In this document: positions 28,916-37,613 of the stretch, in pieces
Numbering within the stretch: position 1 is the first letter of the stretch
Layout of the letters: each line of letters starts with the position of its first letter
Assembly (NCBI RefSeq): GCF_000392615.1
Contig: NZ_KB933406.1
Coordinates: forward strand, 1 to 64,000
Length of the DNA stretch: 64,000 nt
Origin: Lysinibacillus sphaericus OT4b.31
GTDB lineage: Bacteria; Bacillota; Bacilli; Bacillales_A; Planococcaceae
Reading direction: 5' to 3'
Position numbers and translations under genes: made by a program
Notes under the pieces: generated by a model
What the model was told of the DNA's origin: nothing
Database searches by the model: none
What the model saw: the letters and a program-made list of their open reading frames with translations, nothing else

Positions 28916-29242
28916 AGCTATTCCCCCCATTTTTAAAAACATTTTAGTTTAAGAAATAGAAATAGGCTTGCATATTAAATCCACTTATTATTATTGCTAA
29001 AAAAACTAATTTTCCCCTATTTTAATAATAATAAAGAACTATTAGAATTTACACAAGTCAGGTTGAAACTTGTTCTTTGTGCGTATTGTCTCCACGGTGA
29101 TGAGTTAACATCGACGAATCGATTTGAATTTATTTGGATGTAAAATACCATTAGCAATAGAAGCAATTAATCATTGGGAGACTCACCTATAGAACACACT
29201 TTTGAAAGAAAGGAACTTACTTTTTTAGAAGATTTAATATAC
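28916..29242. other. Intergenic region
   Basis: No convincing gene or hairpin between the serine hydrolase and the MFS gene; AT-rich with stops in all frames. Confidence 0.4.
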
Positions 29243-30448
29243 TTATATAGAATCACTACTGTATGATTGTTTTTTCAAAGTTCTATACTGCTGTGCTGAA
29301 ACAAAGTAAAGTAGAATTCCCAAAACAACAAACAACAACGACACAGGAATCATTTTGTATAATCCAGCAGCAATTGATCCTATAGCCATTCCAGAATAGC
29401 GTATGAAATTGAACAGCCCCAGTGCTGCTCCTCTATTACTACTAAACTCGTTACTTATAATTGTAGCAAAAAGAGGTGGTGCGAATCCTACAGTCATGCC
29501 ATATCCAAATAACACCACGCTTAATCCAATAAGTGAATGGGTATGTAAGAACCCAAATAATATCACTTGTAGTGGCATTAGCAACAAAATTAACTTAAAC
29601 AGGGTTTGTAGTTCCATCTTTTTTTGCAATCGTTTATATAATAGGCTTCCTACAATCATACTAATTGTTAAAGGCAAATATAACATTCCGATTATCTGTA
29701 AGGAAACATGATAATGATCGCTAAGTAAAATAGGTAAGTATACAAGAATCGCAAAGTATACAAAAAATACAAAAAAACTTAAAATCATTGTACTTGCACC
29801 TAATCGATTAGCTAGAATGGTTGCGTATTTGCTAAAATACCCCTTTGACTTAATCGGCTGATACTCTAGCTTATCATAAGGCAATATCAATGCAAGAAGA
29901 GCTAGTAGTGCAACTGAGATAGCAAAAAGAAAGAAAAAAATACCTGAATATCCATAATGTTGCCCAAGAACTCCTCCTACTATAGGGGAAATTGCTGGCG
30001 CAAGTGTAAGAAGTATTTGATAAGTTCCCATTGCGCTTCCTCTTGCTTCTCCGTCAAATAATTGCCCAATCATATTAACTGTAACTAAAGGGATGATTGC
30101 AGTACCGATAGCTTGAAACATTCTAAAAATCATGAATAACGTAAAATTAGTTGATAAAGCACAAGCAATCGTCGAAATACTTGTTATAATCAAACTTTTC
30201 AATAACAACGTTTTCTGACTTTTAGAATCAATTACTGATCCTAAAGCAATCTGCATCAACGCAGTTATAAAAATAAAACCACCCACTGTGAAATTAACCC
30301 AATTTATAGAAATTCCAAAAGAATTTCGAATGAGAGGAATTACTGGGGTGTAAATGTTCTGATTTAAAGAAGCGAAGAAAGTACTAATGCTCAATAAGTA
30401 TAAAATTAATACTTTATTGTCAGTTATTCGACTTTGCAATGAAATCAC
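29243..30448 (-). CDS. MFS multidrug transporter
   Basis: 401 residues and 12 membrane segments. The segment 5 motif LLTLAPAISPIVGGVLGQHYG marks a drug:proton antiporter, and the loop 2-3 motif is degenerate (GSVIDSKSQKT). GTG start. It lies 13 bases after the MarR gene, so the regulator and the exporter are one operon. The substrate is unknown, but it is presumably also what releases the MarR protein. Confidence 0.88.
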   Translation of the reverse strand: MISLQSRITDNKVLILYLLSISTFFASLNQNIYTPVIPLIRNSFGISINWVNFTVGGFIFITALMQIALGSVIDSKSQKTLLLKSLIITSISTIACALSTNFTLFMIFRMFQAIGTAIIPLVTVNMIGQLFDGEARGSAMGTYQILLTLAPAISPIVGGVLGQHYGYSGIFFFLFAISVALLALLALILPYDKLEYQPIKSKGYFSKYATILANRLGASTMILSFFVFFVYFAILVYLPILLSDHYHVSLQIIGMLYLPLTISMIVGSLLYKRLQKKMELQTLFKLILLLMPLQVILFGFLHTHSLIGLSVVLFGYGMTVGFAPPLFATIISNEFSSNRGAALGLFNFIRYSGMAIGSIAAGLYKMIPVSLLFVVLGILLYFVSAQQYRTLKKQSYSSDSI

Positions 30449-30461
30449 GTCCTTCTAGAAG

Positions 30462-30929
30462 TTAATTATTTTTCATGTTTTCAGTGATAGCGTATAAAAA
30501 TCTTGTGATAACTCCCAATTCAGCATCATTAAATTTTTCTAGAATACTCAAATACTTATTTCTTGCTTTTTCGTGTAACTGTTCGTGAATAAAAGCCAAT
30601 TTCTCTCCTGACTCTGTAAGTCCATAATAAATCTCTTTCTTATTATCATTTCGCTGAATTTTAATAATGACATGATGTTTTAACAACTTTTTCACAGCTT
30701 TTGCAATAGCTGGTTTAGATACATTCAACTTGTGAGATAGCAAGCTATTGTTTGCCAAGCCATTGTCTTTAATCGTTGCAACAATATGTAGTTGAGTAAG
30801 TGACCACTCTAATGTTAATGCGTTGCCTTCTTGATCTTCCCCTCTATTTTCAACTTTCTTTTTTTGTGCGTCTTCTCGCGTAGTTATTAAATTTTGAAGA
30901 GCCTCCAAAACTTGTTCTTTCTGATCCAT
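30462..30929 (-). CDS. MarR family regulator of the MFS operon
   Basis: 155 residues with a winged helix-turn-helix: SLLSHKLNVSKPAIAKAVKKL is the DNA-reading part, KIQRNDNKKEIYYGLT the wing. Ribosome site AAGGAGGG. It probably represses its own operon by binding the palindrome at 30985-31004, and is released by a ligand that the MFS protein exports. Confidence 0.9.
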   Translation of the reverse strand: MDQKEQVLEALQNLITTREDAQKKKVENRGEDQEGNALTLEWSLTQLHIVATIKDNGLANNSLLSHKLNVSKPAIAKAVKKLLKHHVIIKIQRNDNKKEIYYGLTESGEKLAFIHEQLHEKARNKYLSILEKFNDAELGVITRFLYAITENMKNN

Positions 30930-30984
30930 ACCTATTCCCTCCTTAGTTTACATGTTAAAAATTAATTCACTACAAATCATTAAA

Positions 30985-31004
30985 ATTGTTAACCGGTTAA
31001 CAAT
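30985..31004. promoter_or_regulatory. Palindromic operator, likely for the MarR protein
   Basis: Perfect 20-bp palindrome with arms ATTGTTAACC and GGTTAACAAT, 56 bases before the MarR start, in the promoter region of the operon. Confidence 0.8.
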
Positions 31005-31294
31005 AGGTATACACTACCTTATTTCGATTGTCAAATTTATACACAATATTTTCTTCTGTTGTTAATTCGTATCTAGATACCAGTATTTTTTTGTAGGAAT
31101 GAACAAATAACGCGGAATAAGGACTTTGGAAAGTGCCCACTGCTCACTTGCCTACCACATACTTTCCAAAAAGGATTTTATATTTACGTCCACTAACTAC
31201 TTTCAAAACGACATCTTTGCTTTCTTATTTTGAGTAGTATAAAAAATTTATACAAGCAAACAATAAAAATAAATTCTTCAATTGAGGTGAAATT
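31005..31294. other. Region between the MarR operator and the holin-like gene
   Basis: Nothing recognised apart from a possible promoter for the plus-strand gene. Confidence 0.35.
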
Positions 31295-31594
31295 ATGGAA
31301 CACTTTCCAACGATACATACAAACTTTTGGGATGCCGTAATAGCAATCCCTATTATTATGATCATTACGCAACTGTTAAAGAAATTCTTTCATATTAAAC
31401 CAATTTGGGTACCCACAATGGCATTAATCATCGGTTTAATTATTTCAATTTTTATTAGTCATAGACATAACCTATTAGCTGGAATATTTATGGGTTGGTT
31501 TTATGGATACTCAGCTATCGGAAGTTATGCATCCTTAAAAACTACTCTCATGGCTTACAGACAAAAAAATAAAGACACAAAATCAAAATTATAA
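31295..31594 (+). CDS. Three-segment membrane protein, holin-like
   Basis: 99 residues with three hydrophobic stretches (about 12-27, 38-55, 62-77) and a charged C-terminus (YRQKNKDTKSKL), the size and topology of many phage holins. The short second loop SHRHN and the glycine-rich third segment fit such proteins. Ribosome site GAGGTG. No endolysin gene is adjacent, so it may be a plain small membrane protein. Confidence 0.5.
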   Translation: MEHFPTIHTNFWDAVIAIPIIMIITQLLKKFFHIKPIWVPTMALIIGLIISIFISHRHNLLAGIFMGWFYGYSAIGSYASLKTTLMAYRQKNKDTKSKL

Positions 31595-31688
31595 TCTTTA
31601 TCAGAACGAGTAAAAAAAGTTGTCACTGAATTTGAAATTCAAGTATTAACATTCCTATCTATAATCTTGTATCAATGAAAGTTAAAGA

Positions 31689-31747
31689 AAAAGCAACCGA
31701 CTTCTTCAACTCATTTTATAAAAAATGGTCGATTTTTGGTCGGTTGC
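31689..31747. terminator. Long-loop hairpin terminator
   Basis: GCAACCGAC paired with GTCGGTTGC over a loop of about 40 bases. On the minus strand it is followed by TTTTTCTTT. The rest of 31748-32006 shows no gene. Confidence 0.6.
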
Positions 31748-32006
31748 TCATATTCTTAATTAAACTAATATTGGATATCCACTTCCTGTTACCTCAAATT
31801 CGATTCAATTGGATTTGATTTTTTTATGTTGTCTAACATCCATTCGTATTGAATCGTTTGCGGACGACTATCACTCATTCCCAATTATAAAACGGCCCTG
31901 GACGCTCTCTGTGTGCTTTGTCTTCCACAGACTTAGAACTAACAAATTGACAAAAAACAAAAATCATCCATTACCTGATCTTATTCAACTTAAGTGCTAT
32001 AATTTT

Positions 32007-32273
32007 TTAAACTCCACCCATAAACATAATTAGTACGACTGACAATAAAACGCCAATGAAATAAATTCTTAAAACAAAAATAGGGGAATACTTCTAAAAT
32101 CCTTTTTCCCTTTTCATAAAACTCTGGACACTAAATATTATTCCTAAAACGAACAAAATAACTCCAACTAAGAATACCCATACAGTATTAAGTTGAAAGA
32201 AATAAAAAAAAGCTACAAAAACAAGTTCTATTATAGAAAAAAATGTTGACAACAAACCCCTTTTACTAAGCAT
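32007..32273 (-). pseudogene. Small three-segment membrane protein gene with in-frame TAG
   Basis: ATG at 32273 behind GAGGGGG. The first part (59 codons) has two membrane segments (FFSIIELVFVAFFYFF and VWVFLVGVILFVLGIIF), then TAG at 32094-32096. The same frame continues with KYSPIFVLRIYFIGVLLS to TAA at 32007-32009, giving a third segment. The continuation is clearly part of the same design, so one base change has split an 88-codon gene, or the stop is read through. Confidence 0.6.
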
Positions 32274-32408
32274 CTTTTACCCCCTCTTTATTACCATTAA
32301 TAGAATAACGTATACTAATATGATTTCGTAATACTGTTGAAATTCGATAAAGCATACTAAAAGGAAAACAGCTTGGCTTAGTTAAAAAAGGCAAGATGGA
32401 GGAACTAT

Positions 32409-32582
32409 ATGAAACTACAATTACTTTGGGGTGCCTTATTGTGCATCTATGGGATTTCTTTATTTATTAAATATTTTCAAAGTGTTGTTGAAGGATGGAC
32501 TATCATCGTTTATGTCTTATCTGGAAGTCTATGTATTGTAGGATTTTTACTAATTATTAGAGCCATAAAAATGAATAAATAA
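32409..32582 (+). CDS. Small two-segment membrane protein
   Basis: 57 codons behind GGAGGA. Hydrophobic stretches LLWGALLCIYGISLFI and VYVLSGSLCIVGFLLII, with a positively charged end (RAIKMNK). Not recognised. It is intact and has good translation signals. Confidence 0.6.
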   Translation: MKLQLLWGALLCIYGISLFIKYFQSVVEGWTIIVYVLSGSLCIVGFLLIIRAIKMNK

Positions 32583-32627
32583 CGGGGGCTATTTTTAATT
32601 TTTTCGCCCCACTTGCTAGCCCTGAAT

Positions 32628-33101
32628 TTAAAAATTGTTTACTGCCAATTTTAAACTATCAACAAATTCATTTATTTGTTCCATTTTTAGTTTTAGACAT
32701 AATGCAGGACCACATTCTGTCGCACTATAATTATTTCTCTCACCTGCATCTAACACAAAAATTAATCTATAATAAGGCTCCCACTCATCCCTTTCATGTT
32801 CGGGCACTTGCAGAAAACCATTTCCTGGGTAATAATAAGCACCAAATAGTGGAATATGATAAATACACAAGCCTGGATCATGAGGCTCTAGCATACTTAG
32901 ATGCATAATATCGATTTGTTTTAAATCATCTAATAACTTTAAGAAATCTCTTTTTAAGCAAACGATTTCCGTATGCACCTCTGGAAAAGCAGGACCAGAG
33001 CGGAAATGAATGTGGAATTTTACACTCGCATCATTAACTAATTTTAAATTTATTTCAACTTCACAATTAGGTTTATTAGAGTAATCTTTTAATATAGCCA
33101 T
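32628..33101 (-). CDS. Hypothetical protein
   Basis: 157 residues, soluble, acidic, with no signal. The regions KFHIHFRSGPAF and HDPGLCIYHIP suggest a beta-rich fold. Ribosome site AAAAGGAGA. I do not recognise the family. Confidence 0.65.
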   Translation of the reverse strand: MAILKDYSNKPNCEVEINLKLVNDASVKFHIHFRSGPAFPEVHTEIVCLKRDFLKLLDDLKQIDIMHLSMLEPHDPGLCIYHIPLFGAYYYPGNGFLQVPEHERDEWEPYYRLIFVLDAGERNNYSATECGPALCLKLKMEQINEFVDSLKLAVNNF

Positions 33102-33218
33102 AAATAGATCTCCTTTTTACAATTTGGTTTCAGATATAACTATAAAAATCCCAAGAAAATTACGATAAATAATCCATGCCATGGATAATTGAAGGTCGTT
33201 CGAGATTCGAGGCTGCTT

Positions 33219-33927
33219 TTAACATCTTACATGCTTGCGTTTAAAACCCAGTTTTCCTTTATCGACTTCTTTTTGAATACTTTCGTAAGCATTTAGGAAA
33301 CTGCTTTTTTTCTTGTCCCGTTTGACTTCTACTGTTCCTATTGCCTTAGCGGTCTCGACTGCCTTGTCATGGAGTGGTAAATACGAAATCCCCACAGTGT
33401 ATAGAAAATTATTCATAGCTGCTTTCGTTCGTTCTGGCGAATCGTGAATCGTATCTTTCACCTTGTCAAGCATTTTGGAAATCTTGCTTTCTGAAAATTT
33501 AACGTCTTGTCGATTCCCTAAAAGCCAACAGTAGCAACTCCAGCCCGCTGACATTCTCAGCTCTTCACTGCTTGCGATCCATTTATCAGCAACTAATTGT
33601 GCAATATCTGACTCTGATAATGTGACGGCCACTACATAATCGGACAGCATATAAAAATACGCCGTATCCATCCAACGATCATAATCCGACTCAGTCATGG
33701 CTTTTGGGTCTGCAATAATGCCTGCAAAGTACATTGCATCGTAGTTTCCTGTGGCATAAAGCTCTTCAGCTAAACTCTGACTTATTTTTATTTTCTTTGC
33801 GATTGGTTTCATAGCGCCTGTAGCCACGCCGAAAAGCGCTCATGCGCACCATTGGATATATACATTTTTTTAGTTCTTTCCTTGCCAAGGGCTTCAAGCT
33901 CCTGCATAACCATTTCTAAATTCATCG
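33219..33927 (-). pseudogene. DNA alkylation repair protein (AlkD-like), frameshifted
   Basis: The frame starts at ATG 33927 (MNLEMVMQELEALGKERTKK) behind AAGGAAG. After YISNGAHE one base is missing, and the frame then ends at TGA near 33814. The next frame (33219-33827) carries the rest of the family sequence, from MKPIAKKIKISQSLAEEL through PERTKAAMNNFLYTVGISY to a basic end. HEAT-repeat proteins of this family bind alkylated DNA. Restoring one C after GAG would rejoin the whole of about 236 residues. It is broken or an assembly error. Confidence 0.75.
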
Positions 33928-34380
33928 TTTAGCACTTCCTTCTGTTTGGAGTCTTTCCCCTAAAATGTGGTCTATTAAATACATCACCATTATCCTATAA
34001 CAATCTATCATTTGTCAGCAAAATTACCATCTAAGCGCAGGACTGTTATACAGGAGTCCACTTGACGCGTAGTGGCGCACTATTCTCGAACTGGAATAAG
34101 AAAAACAATTTTTTCACAATTACTTACAATTACTTACAATTTTTAGAATCAAGGTATTACTCAGTTCAATATAAACATTTCCTTAATCAACAATGACATC
34201 CCTGTTATTTATATCTTACATTCACAGTATCCATTTCACAAAATTTAGCCATCATTGAAAGGTCTAATTTAATCCTTGTTCAACTAACCTCCATTAGTGC
34301 ATTAAAAAATTTAGTTAATATTGGAATTTCTTTAATTTTTGTATGTTATTTATTCCAAATAGCGAAAACTTTTATTTTAC
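33928..34380. other. AT-rich intergenic region
   Basis: No gene. It contains short direct repeats (TTACAATTACTTACAATT near 34125) and a small GC-containing inverted element around 34060-34080. Confidence 0.4.
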
Positions 34381-34422
34381 AAAAAATAATGTGTATAAAA
34401 AATAATGTGTATAAAAAATAAT
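34381..34422. repeat. Tandem repeat, 16-bp unit
   Basis: AAAAAATAATGTGTAT occurs twice in direct succession, followed by a partial third copy. Such slippage-prone repeats can vary in number. Confidence 0.75.
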
Positions 34423-34454
34423 CAATTGCTCTATACTATTAAAGATTTCACTTC

Positions 34455-34655
34455 GAATCCAATGTGACTAGGAGGGTTAACCCGATGAGTACGATTGATC
34501 GATAGCTCAGAAGGACCATCAATACTGAATAAAGCTAAAGTACTGTTGTCTTAGGATAATCTTAAGATCCAATACGGAAGCGAGGCAGTGTGTCATGGAG
34601 GAATAAATGTAAGTGGTAATCAAACCCGGAATATTAATTCCGGGTTTTTTATTTT
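34455..34655 (+). ncRNA. Candidate leader RNA with 6-codon ORF and terminator
   Basis: A ribosome site (GGAGGG, inside the palindrome GGGTTAACCC) is followed at the right distance by ATG AGT ACG ATT GAT CGA TAG (34485-34505). After it come about 115 bases rich in short complementary segments (for example AGTACTG with CAGTGTG, CTTAGGATAATCTTAAG), then a strong terminator, ACCCGGAAT paired with ATTCCGGGT and a T-run (34622-34650). This is the layout of a ribosome-controlled attenuator, but no gene follows. It could be a stand-alone small RNA or the leader of a lost gene. Confidence 0.4.
34622..34650 (+). terminator. Strong Rho-independent terminator
   Basis: AAACCCGGAAT and ATTCCGGGTTTTTT. Confidence 0.9.
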
Positions 34656-34828
34656 GGTACTACTATACATAAACAAGAAATTCAATTAAGCGTATATTTT
34701 TATGTTTAATAAATGACATTTGTATAAAAATCGTGGTTTTTTATATGTACTTTTATCTCTAAGTTTCCTAAAATGGTAATATCAGGTCATAATATGTTTT
34801 CCGTGTTAATTTTACTCTAAAAGATGAC

Positions 34829-34915
34829 ATGGACACTGAAGTAATTGTTTACGGAACATTCGATGGAAAAGATGAATTAGGTGCCCCAACACTTATTGCA
34901 ACTATCATAGAATAA
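34829..34915 (+). pseudogene. Gene end fragment
   Basis: A 28-codon frame (MDTEVIVYGTFDGKDELGAP) looks like the C-terminus of a beta-strand-rich protein. The frame upstream is closed by stops, so only the end is left. Confidence 0.3.
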
Positions 34916-34974
34916 GTCACTCAAACGAGGGCTTTTTATTATTTTTCACCCGAAACCATACGCTGGAGGAATAA

Positions 34975-35313
34975 ATGATTAAAATAATTACTTTAGAAAA
35001 TTTAAATGGCAAGGGTGATGTTTTTGAATTTATGCGAAGTGATTTTAAAAATGAACATTGGCATGAATCTTCGATTTTTTTAACAAAAGATGCTTTTGAT
35101 TTTTTACATTTATATATTGATGAGGTTTTACCTAATTTTAATTACTTTGGTCCAAACTCAATTACCCCTGAACAATGGAATCAAATCACTTTTAAGGCAT
35201 GTTCTTTAAATAATTCAGTGAACATCGAATTCCTTCGATTTTTTAACACAATAGATCGTTGGGTACAAAAAAAATTCGAGGAGCACACTTGTTTCTCAAT
35301 TTGTGGTCCATAG
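34975..35313 (+). CDS. Hypothetical protein
   Basis: 112 residues with the start ATG behind GGAGGAATAA. Mixed alpha/beta; the stretch EHWHESSIFLTKDAFDFLH is notable for its histidines, and the end has cysteines (CFSIC). Not recognised. Confidence 0.6.
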   Translation: MIKIITLENLNGKGDVFEFMRSDFKNEHWHESSIFLTKDAFDFLHLYIDEVLPNFNYFGPNSITPEQWNQITFKACSLNNSVNIEFLRFFNTIDRWVQKKFEEHTCFSICGP

Positions 35314-35373
35314 CAATTTCGTGACACAGGGCTTTATCTTCAAGAGAAATGGACAGTTAAGGAGGTCAATGGA

Positions 35374-35742
35374 TTGAAGAAATTTCTTTTAGTATTTTTG
35401 GCAGTATTTATATTAACAGCATGTAATTCATCAACGTTAAGTATTAGTGAAATTGAGATTGTTCCAAATAAAGTGCAAAAAGCAATTGATGAAAAAAATA
35501 CACTTCAAATCATCAATGAAGGTGAAAATATTTCTTATATCGTTTTTCGGTCAAAAGGAACAGTTACAACAGACCTTGAAACGCAAGGTGACACATTAAT
35601 AGTAAAGTTAGATGTTACGAATCAACAAGATAATGCAATAGAACAGCATGTCTATAAATTAACGTTAGATCCTAACCTTGATACGATTGATATTCGCATT
35701 AATGGTAAATCTACAACGATTGATAGTGTAACAGGAATATAA
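35374..35742 (+). CDS. Small lipoprotein
   Basis: 122 residues. The lipoprotein signal LTAC (Cys17) follows a clean hydrophobic stretch. The mature part is beta-rich (VFRSKGTVTTDLETQGD). TTG start behind AAGGAGG. It resembles small extracytoplasmic proteins of Bacilli; no function assigned. Confidence 0.7.
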   Translation: MKKFLLVFLAVFILTACNSSTLSISEIEIVPNKVQKAIDEKNTLQIINEGENISYIVFRSKGTVTTDLETQGDTLIVKLDVTNQQDNAIEQHVYKLTLDPNLDTIDIRINGKSTTIDSVTGI

Positions 35743-35801
35743 GGAGGCTATTATACCCCTTTTCAACAATCAAAACGTTATCTCATTACACATCAATTTA
35801 A

Positions 35802-35840
35802 TGGCTTGTACTTATGAAAAACATACGTGCAAGCCCTTTT
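35802..35840 (+). terminator. Terminator after the lipoprotein gene
   Basis: GGCTTGTAC paired with GTGCAAGCC, then CTTTTATTA. The same motif (GGCTTGTA ... GCAAGCCCTTTT) recurs at 62904-62940. No gene is seen in 35841-36027. Confidence 0.75.
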
Positions 35841-36027
35841 ATTATGGCACCATAAGTCAATAGGAACGCTTAAATGGCCCGGCGGTATTGGTCAACCTCA
35901 AAGGGGATAATATCAGTACTCACTCTATAAATAAGCGCATAATCTTTGGATACCTATTAGTAATTTTTCTACCTGTGTTTTAGAAGAAGGTAGAAGGAAG
36001 TTGTTTAATTCTGCTCTTTTTTATTCA

Positions 36028-36246
36028 TTACAAGCATTTATTTCCCAGTACCCTTGTAAGGTTGAAATAATCGTTTAATATTCCATCCAATCTCGGTAAA
36101 TAAACGTTTTTCATCTTTAAATTTTGGATGACATCATCATCACGTTAAAATGATTTTGTTGCTAGGTCTACTATCACAAATTCATGTAAAAGCTTTCGTT
36201 GTTGTTCCCCATTTATCATATAATCGCACGCTCTCTGTAAAGGCAT
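36028..36246 (-). pseudogene. Phage-like gene (MINGEQ family), broken by TAA
   Basis: ATG at 36246 behind GAGGGGGAGGG. It reads MPLQRACDYMINGEQQRKLL then HEFVIVDLATKSF, then TAA (36145-36147), and continues in frame as DDDVIQNLKMKNVYLPRL to 36028. A more decayed second copy lies at 43730-43930. The continuing frame shows it was once one gene. Function of the family not known to me; it is common near phage genes. It follows the 38-residue gene with a 13-base gap, so it belonged to the same operon. Confidence 0.65.
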
Positions 36247-36259
36247 CGTGCCCTCCCCC

Positions 36260-36376
36260 TCATGCGCGCCCTTTGAAGTATGTCTGCTTGAAAGTGATGC
36301 CTTTATCTTTCTTTAGGTATCTGACATAGAAGATATGAACACATAGCTTATTCCACTTAGTGTCTATTGCTTCCAT
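36260..36376 (-). CDS. Small phage-like protein
   Basis: 38 codons with AAGGAAG five bases before the ATG, starting one base after the stop of the preceding gene. The peptide ends in GITFKQTYFKGRA. Tight spacing on both sides argues for real translation as part of the small-gene operon. Confidence 0.5.
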   Translation of the reverse strand: MEAIDTKWNKLCVHIFYVRYLKKDKGITFKQTYFKGRA

Positions 36377-36377
36377 G

Positions 36378-36563
36378 TTACTTACTTCCTTCAAGCTTAG
36401 CTATAGCCTTATCTATCTCAGTTATCTCACTTTCAAGCTTTTCTTTCTTCTTGTTCAATTTTGAAAGTTGATTATTACATTTTTCCGTTTCACTATGAAT
36501 GTTTTCTAAATCAAATAACTTTGTTTTTTTTGATTCTTGTAATAAATCGATTGCTAACTTCAT
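36378..36563 (-). CDS. Small coiled-coil protein
   Basis: 61 residues from ATG 36563 (MKLAIDLLQESKKTK), behind AAGGGAGC. Almost entirely heptad-patterned (KCNNQLSKLNKKKEKLESEI), a single long helix. Phage-like operon member; role unknown. Confidence 0.6.
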   Translation of the reverse strand: MKLAIDLLQESKKTKLFDLENIHSETEKCNNQLSKLNKKKEKLESEITEIDKAIAKLEGSK

Positions 36564-36565
36564 AT

Positions 36566-36784
36566 TTATTCGCTCCCTTCTAAGCACAGGCAAATCACTT
36601 TCTTTTCTAAATGTACATTGCCAATCTTAATAGGCTTTAATCCATTTGCTAATCTTAAATCATTTTGTGTAAATGATTTATTAATCATACATAACTCATT
36701 GAATAATGTCTCAGCATACTTTGCCATTTCACGTAATCTTAATCATCGAATTATTAATACTTTTTTCGGTTCACTATTCCTCAT
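36566..36784 (-). pseudogene. Small phage-like gene with in-frame TGA
   Basis: From ATG 36784 the frame reads 13 codons, meets TGA, then continues without further stops to 36566 (REMAKYAETLFNELCMI ... NGLKPIKIGNVHLEKK). An internal ATG at 36727 could yield 53 residues, but it lacks a ribosome site. Its stop is two bases before the next gene, and the next gene's ribosome site lies inside it. Confidence 0.45.
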
Positions 36785-36819
36785 CCCTACACAATTAATA
36801 GTTAAATGCATAATTAAAA

Positions 36820-36842
36820 GCCACACCTGGTTAGATGTGACA
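36820..36842 (-). terminator. Hairpin terminator
   Basis: GTCACATCT and AGGTGTGGC around AACC, followed by TTTTAAT on the minus strand. Confidence 0.65.
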
Positions 36843-36849
36843 TAATTAT

Positions 36850-37131
36850 TTATAATAAATTTTGAGCCTTAACACTTTTACCTGATATAGAAAACTTATT
36901 TTGTTCTTCGTCAAAACTTATAATGAACCTAAATTCATTCAATATGTTTCCTGTGTAATCACTAAGTCTCACTGTTGGACTTACCCAAAACACAACTTCG
37001 TTTCCATCCATCTTCCAACCCTTCTCAAATCCTTTGTGCTTTTCTTCAAGACGTTTTTCGATTGATTGTCCGTTATTACTGATTGTATTTTTTACTTGAT
37101 CGATCAAATTAATTTGTGCTTTTGTTTCCAT
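36850..37131 (-). CDS. Hypothetical protein
   Basis: 93 residues, soluble. Ribosome site GGAGGCG. The second half is beta-rich with EVVFWVSPTVRLSDYTGN. Not recognised. Ends at a hairpin terminator. Confidence 0.6.
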   Translation of the reverse strand: METKAQINLIDQVKNTISNNGQSIEKRLEEKHKGFEKGWKMDGNEVVFWVSPTVRLSDYTGNILNEFRFIISFDEEQNKFSISGKSVKAQNLL

Positions 37132-37289
37132 TTACTTCGCCTCCATCCACACTAATTATAACCATAATGGTATTATATGTAACCTGAATAAAAATATAAC
37201 AGAAAAGAGACTGCCAATTTAGTAGCCTCAAACGCTTGTTTCCAGAACACACGTACAAATAACGGTTGATGTATCCTACGTAACATAAA

Positions 37290-37472
37290 TCATTTGTGAG
37301 TCATTCCTATATTACGTTTATTAACGATTTGATGCTCAATCCTTTGGAATGTATTAGTGAGCTTTCGTAAATCATTTAAATCGTTCATTTTATGTGTAAG
37401 CTCATATTCGATGACTTTTATTCTCTCCGTTAATCTTGCGGCTTCCGATTCAACAGTATCACTTCCATACAA
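37290..37472 (-). CDS. Possible small coiled-coil protein
   Basis: 60 codons from a TTG with a weak AAAGG site. Heptad pattern in RLTERIKVIEYELTHKMND. It may be real, given the similar small genes next to it on the same strand. Confidence 0.4.
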   Translation of the reverse strand: MYGSDTVESEAARLTERIKVIEYELTHKMNDLNDLRKLTNTFQRIEHQIVNKRNIGMTHK

Positions 37473-37613
37473 GTGACCTTTTTTGTCTTATTCCTCAAAC
37501 TTAACTTTGTTAATTTTTGAATTTCTAAAACGAAAGGAGCTATTGATTGGATAAATGCCCCCTTTCCTTTCAACGACTATACATATTATGAATTGAAGAA
37601 AGGAGTGATTTTC

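Noticed and set aside
31809-32033. 74-codon plus-strand frame
   Set aside because: No ribosome site; it overlaps the better supported minus-strand small membrane gene.
34120-34422. CRISPR array
   Set aside because: The direct repeats here are short, adjacent and without spacers.
34455-34655. M-box or other known metal riboswitch
   Set aside because: I compared the conserved M-box and NiCo core patterns from memory and found no match, so only a generic leader RNA is claimed.
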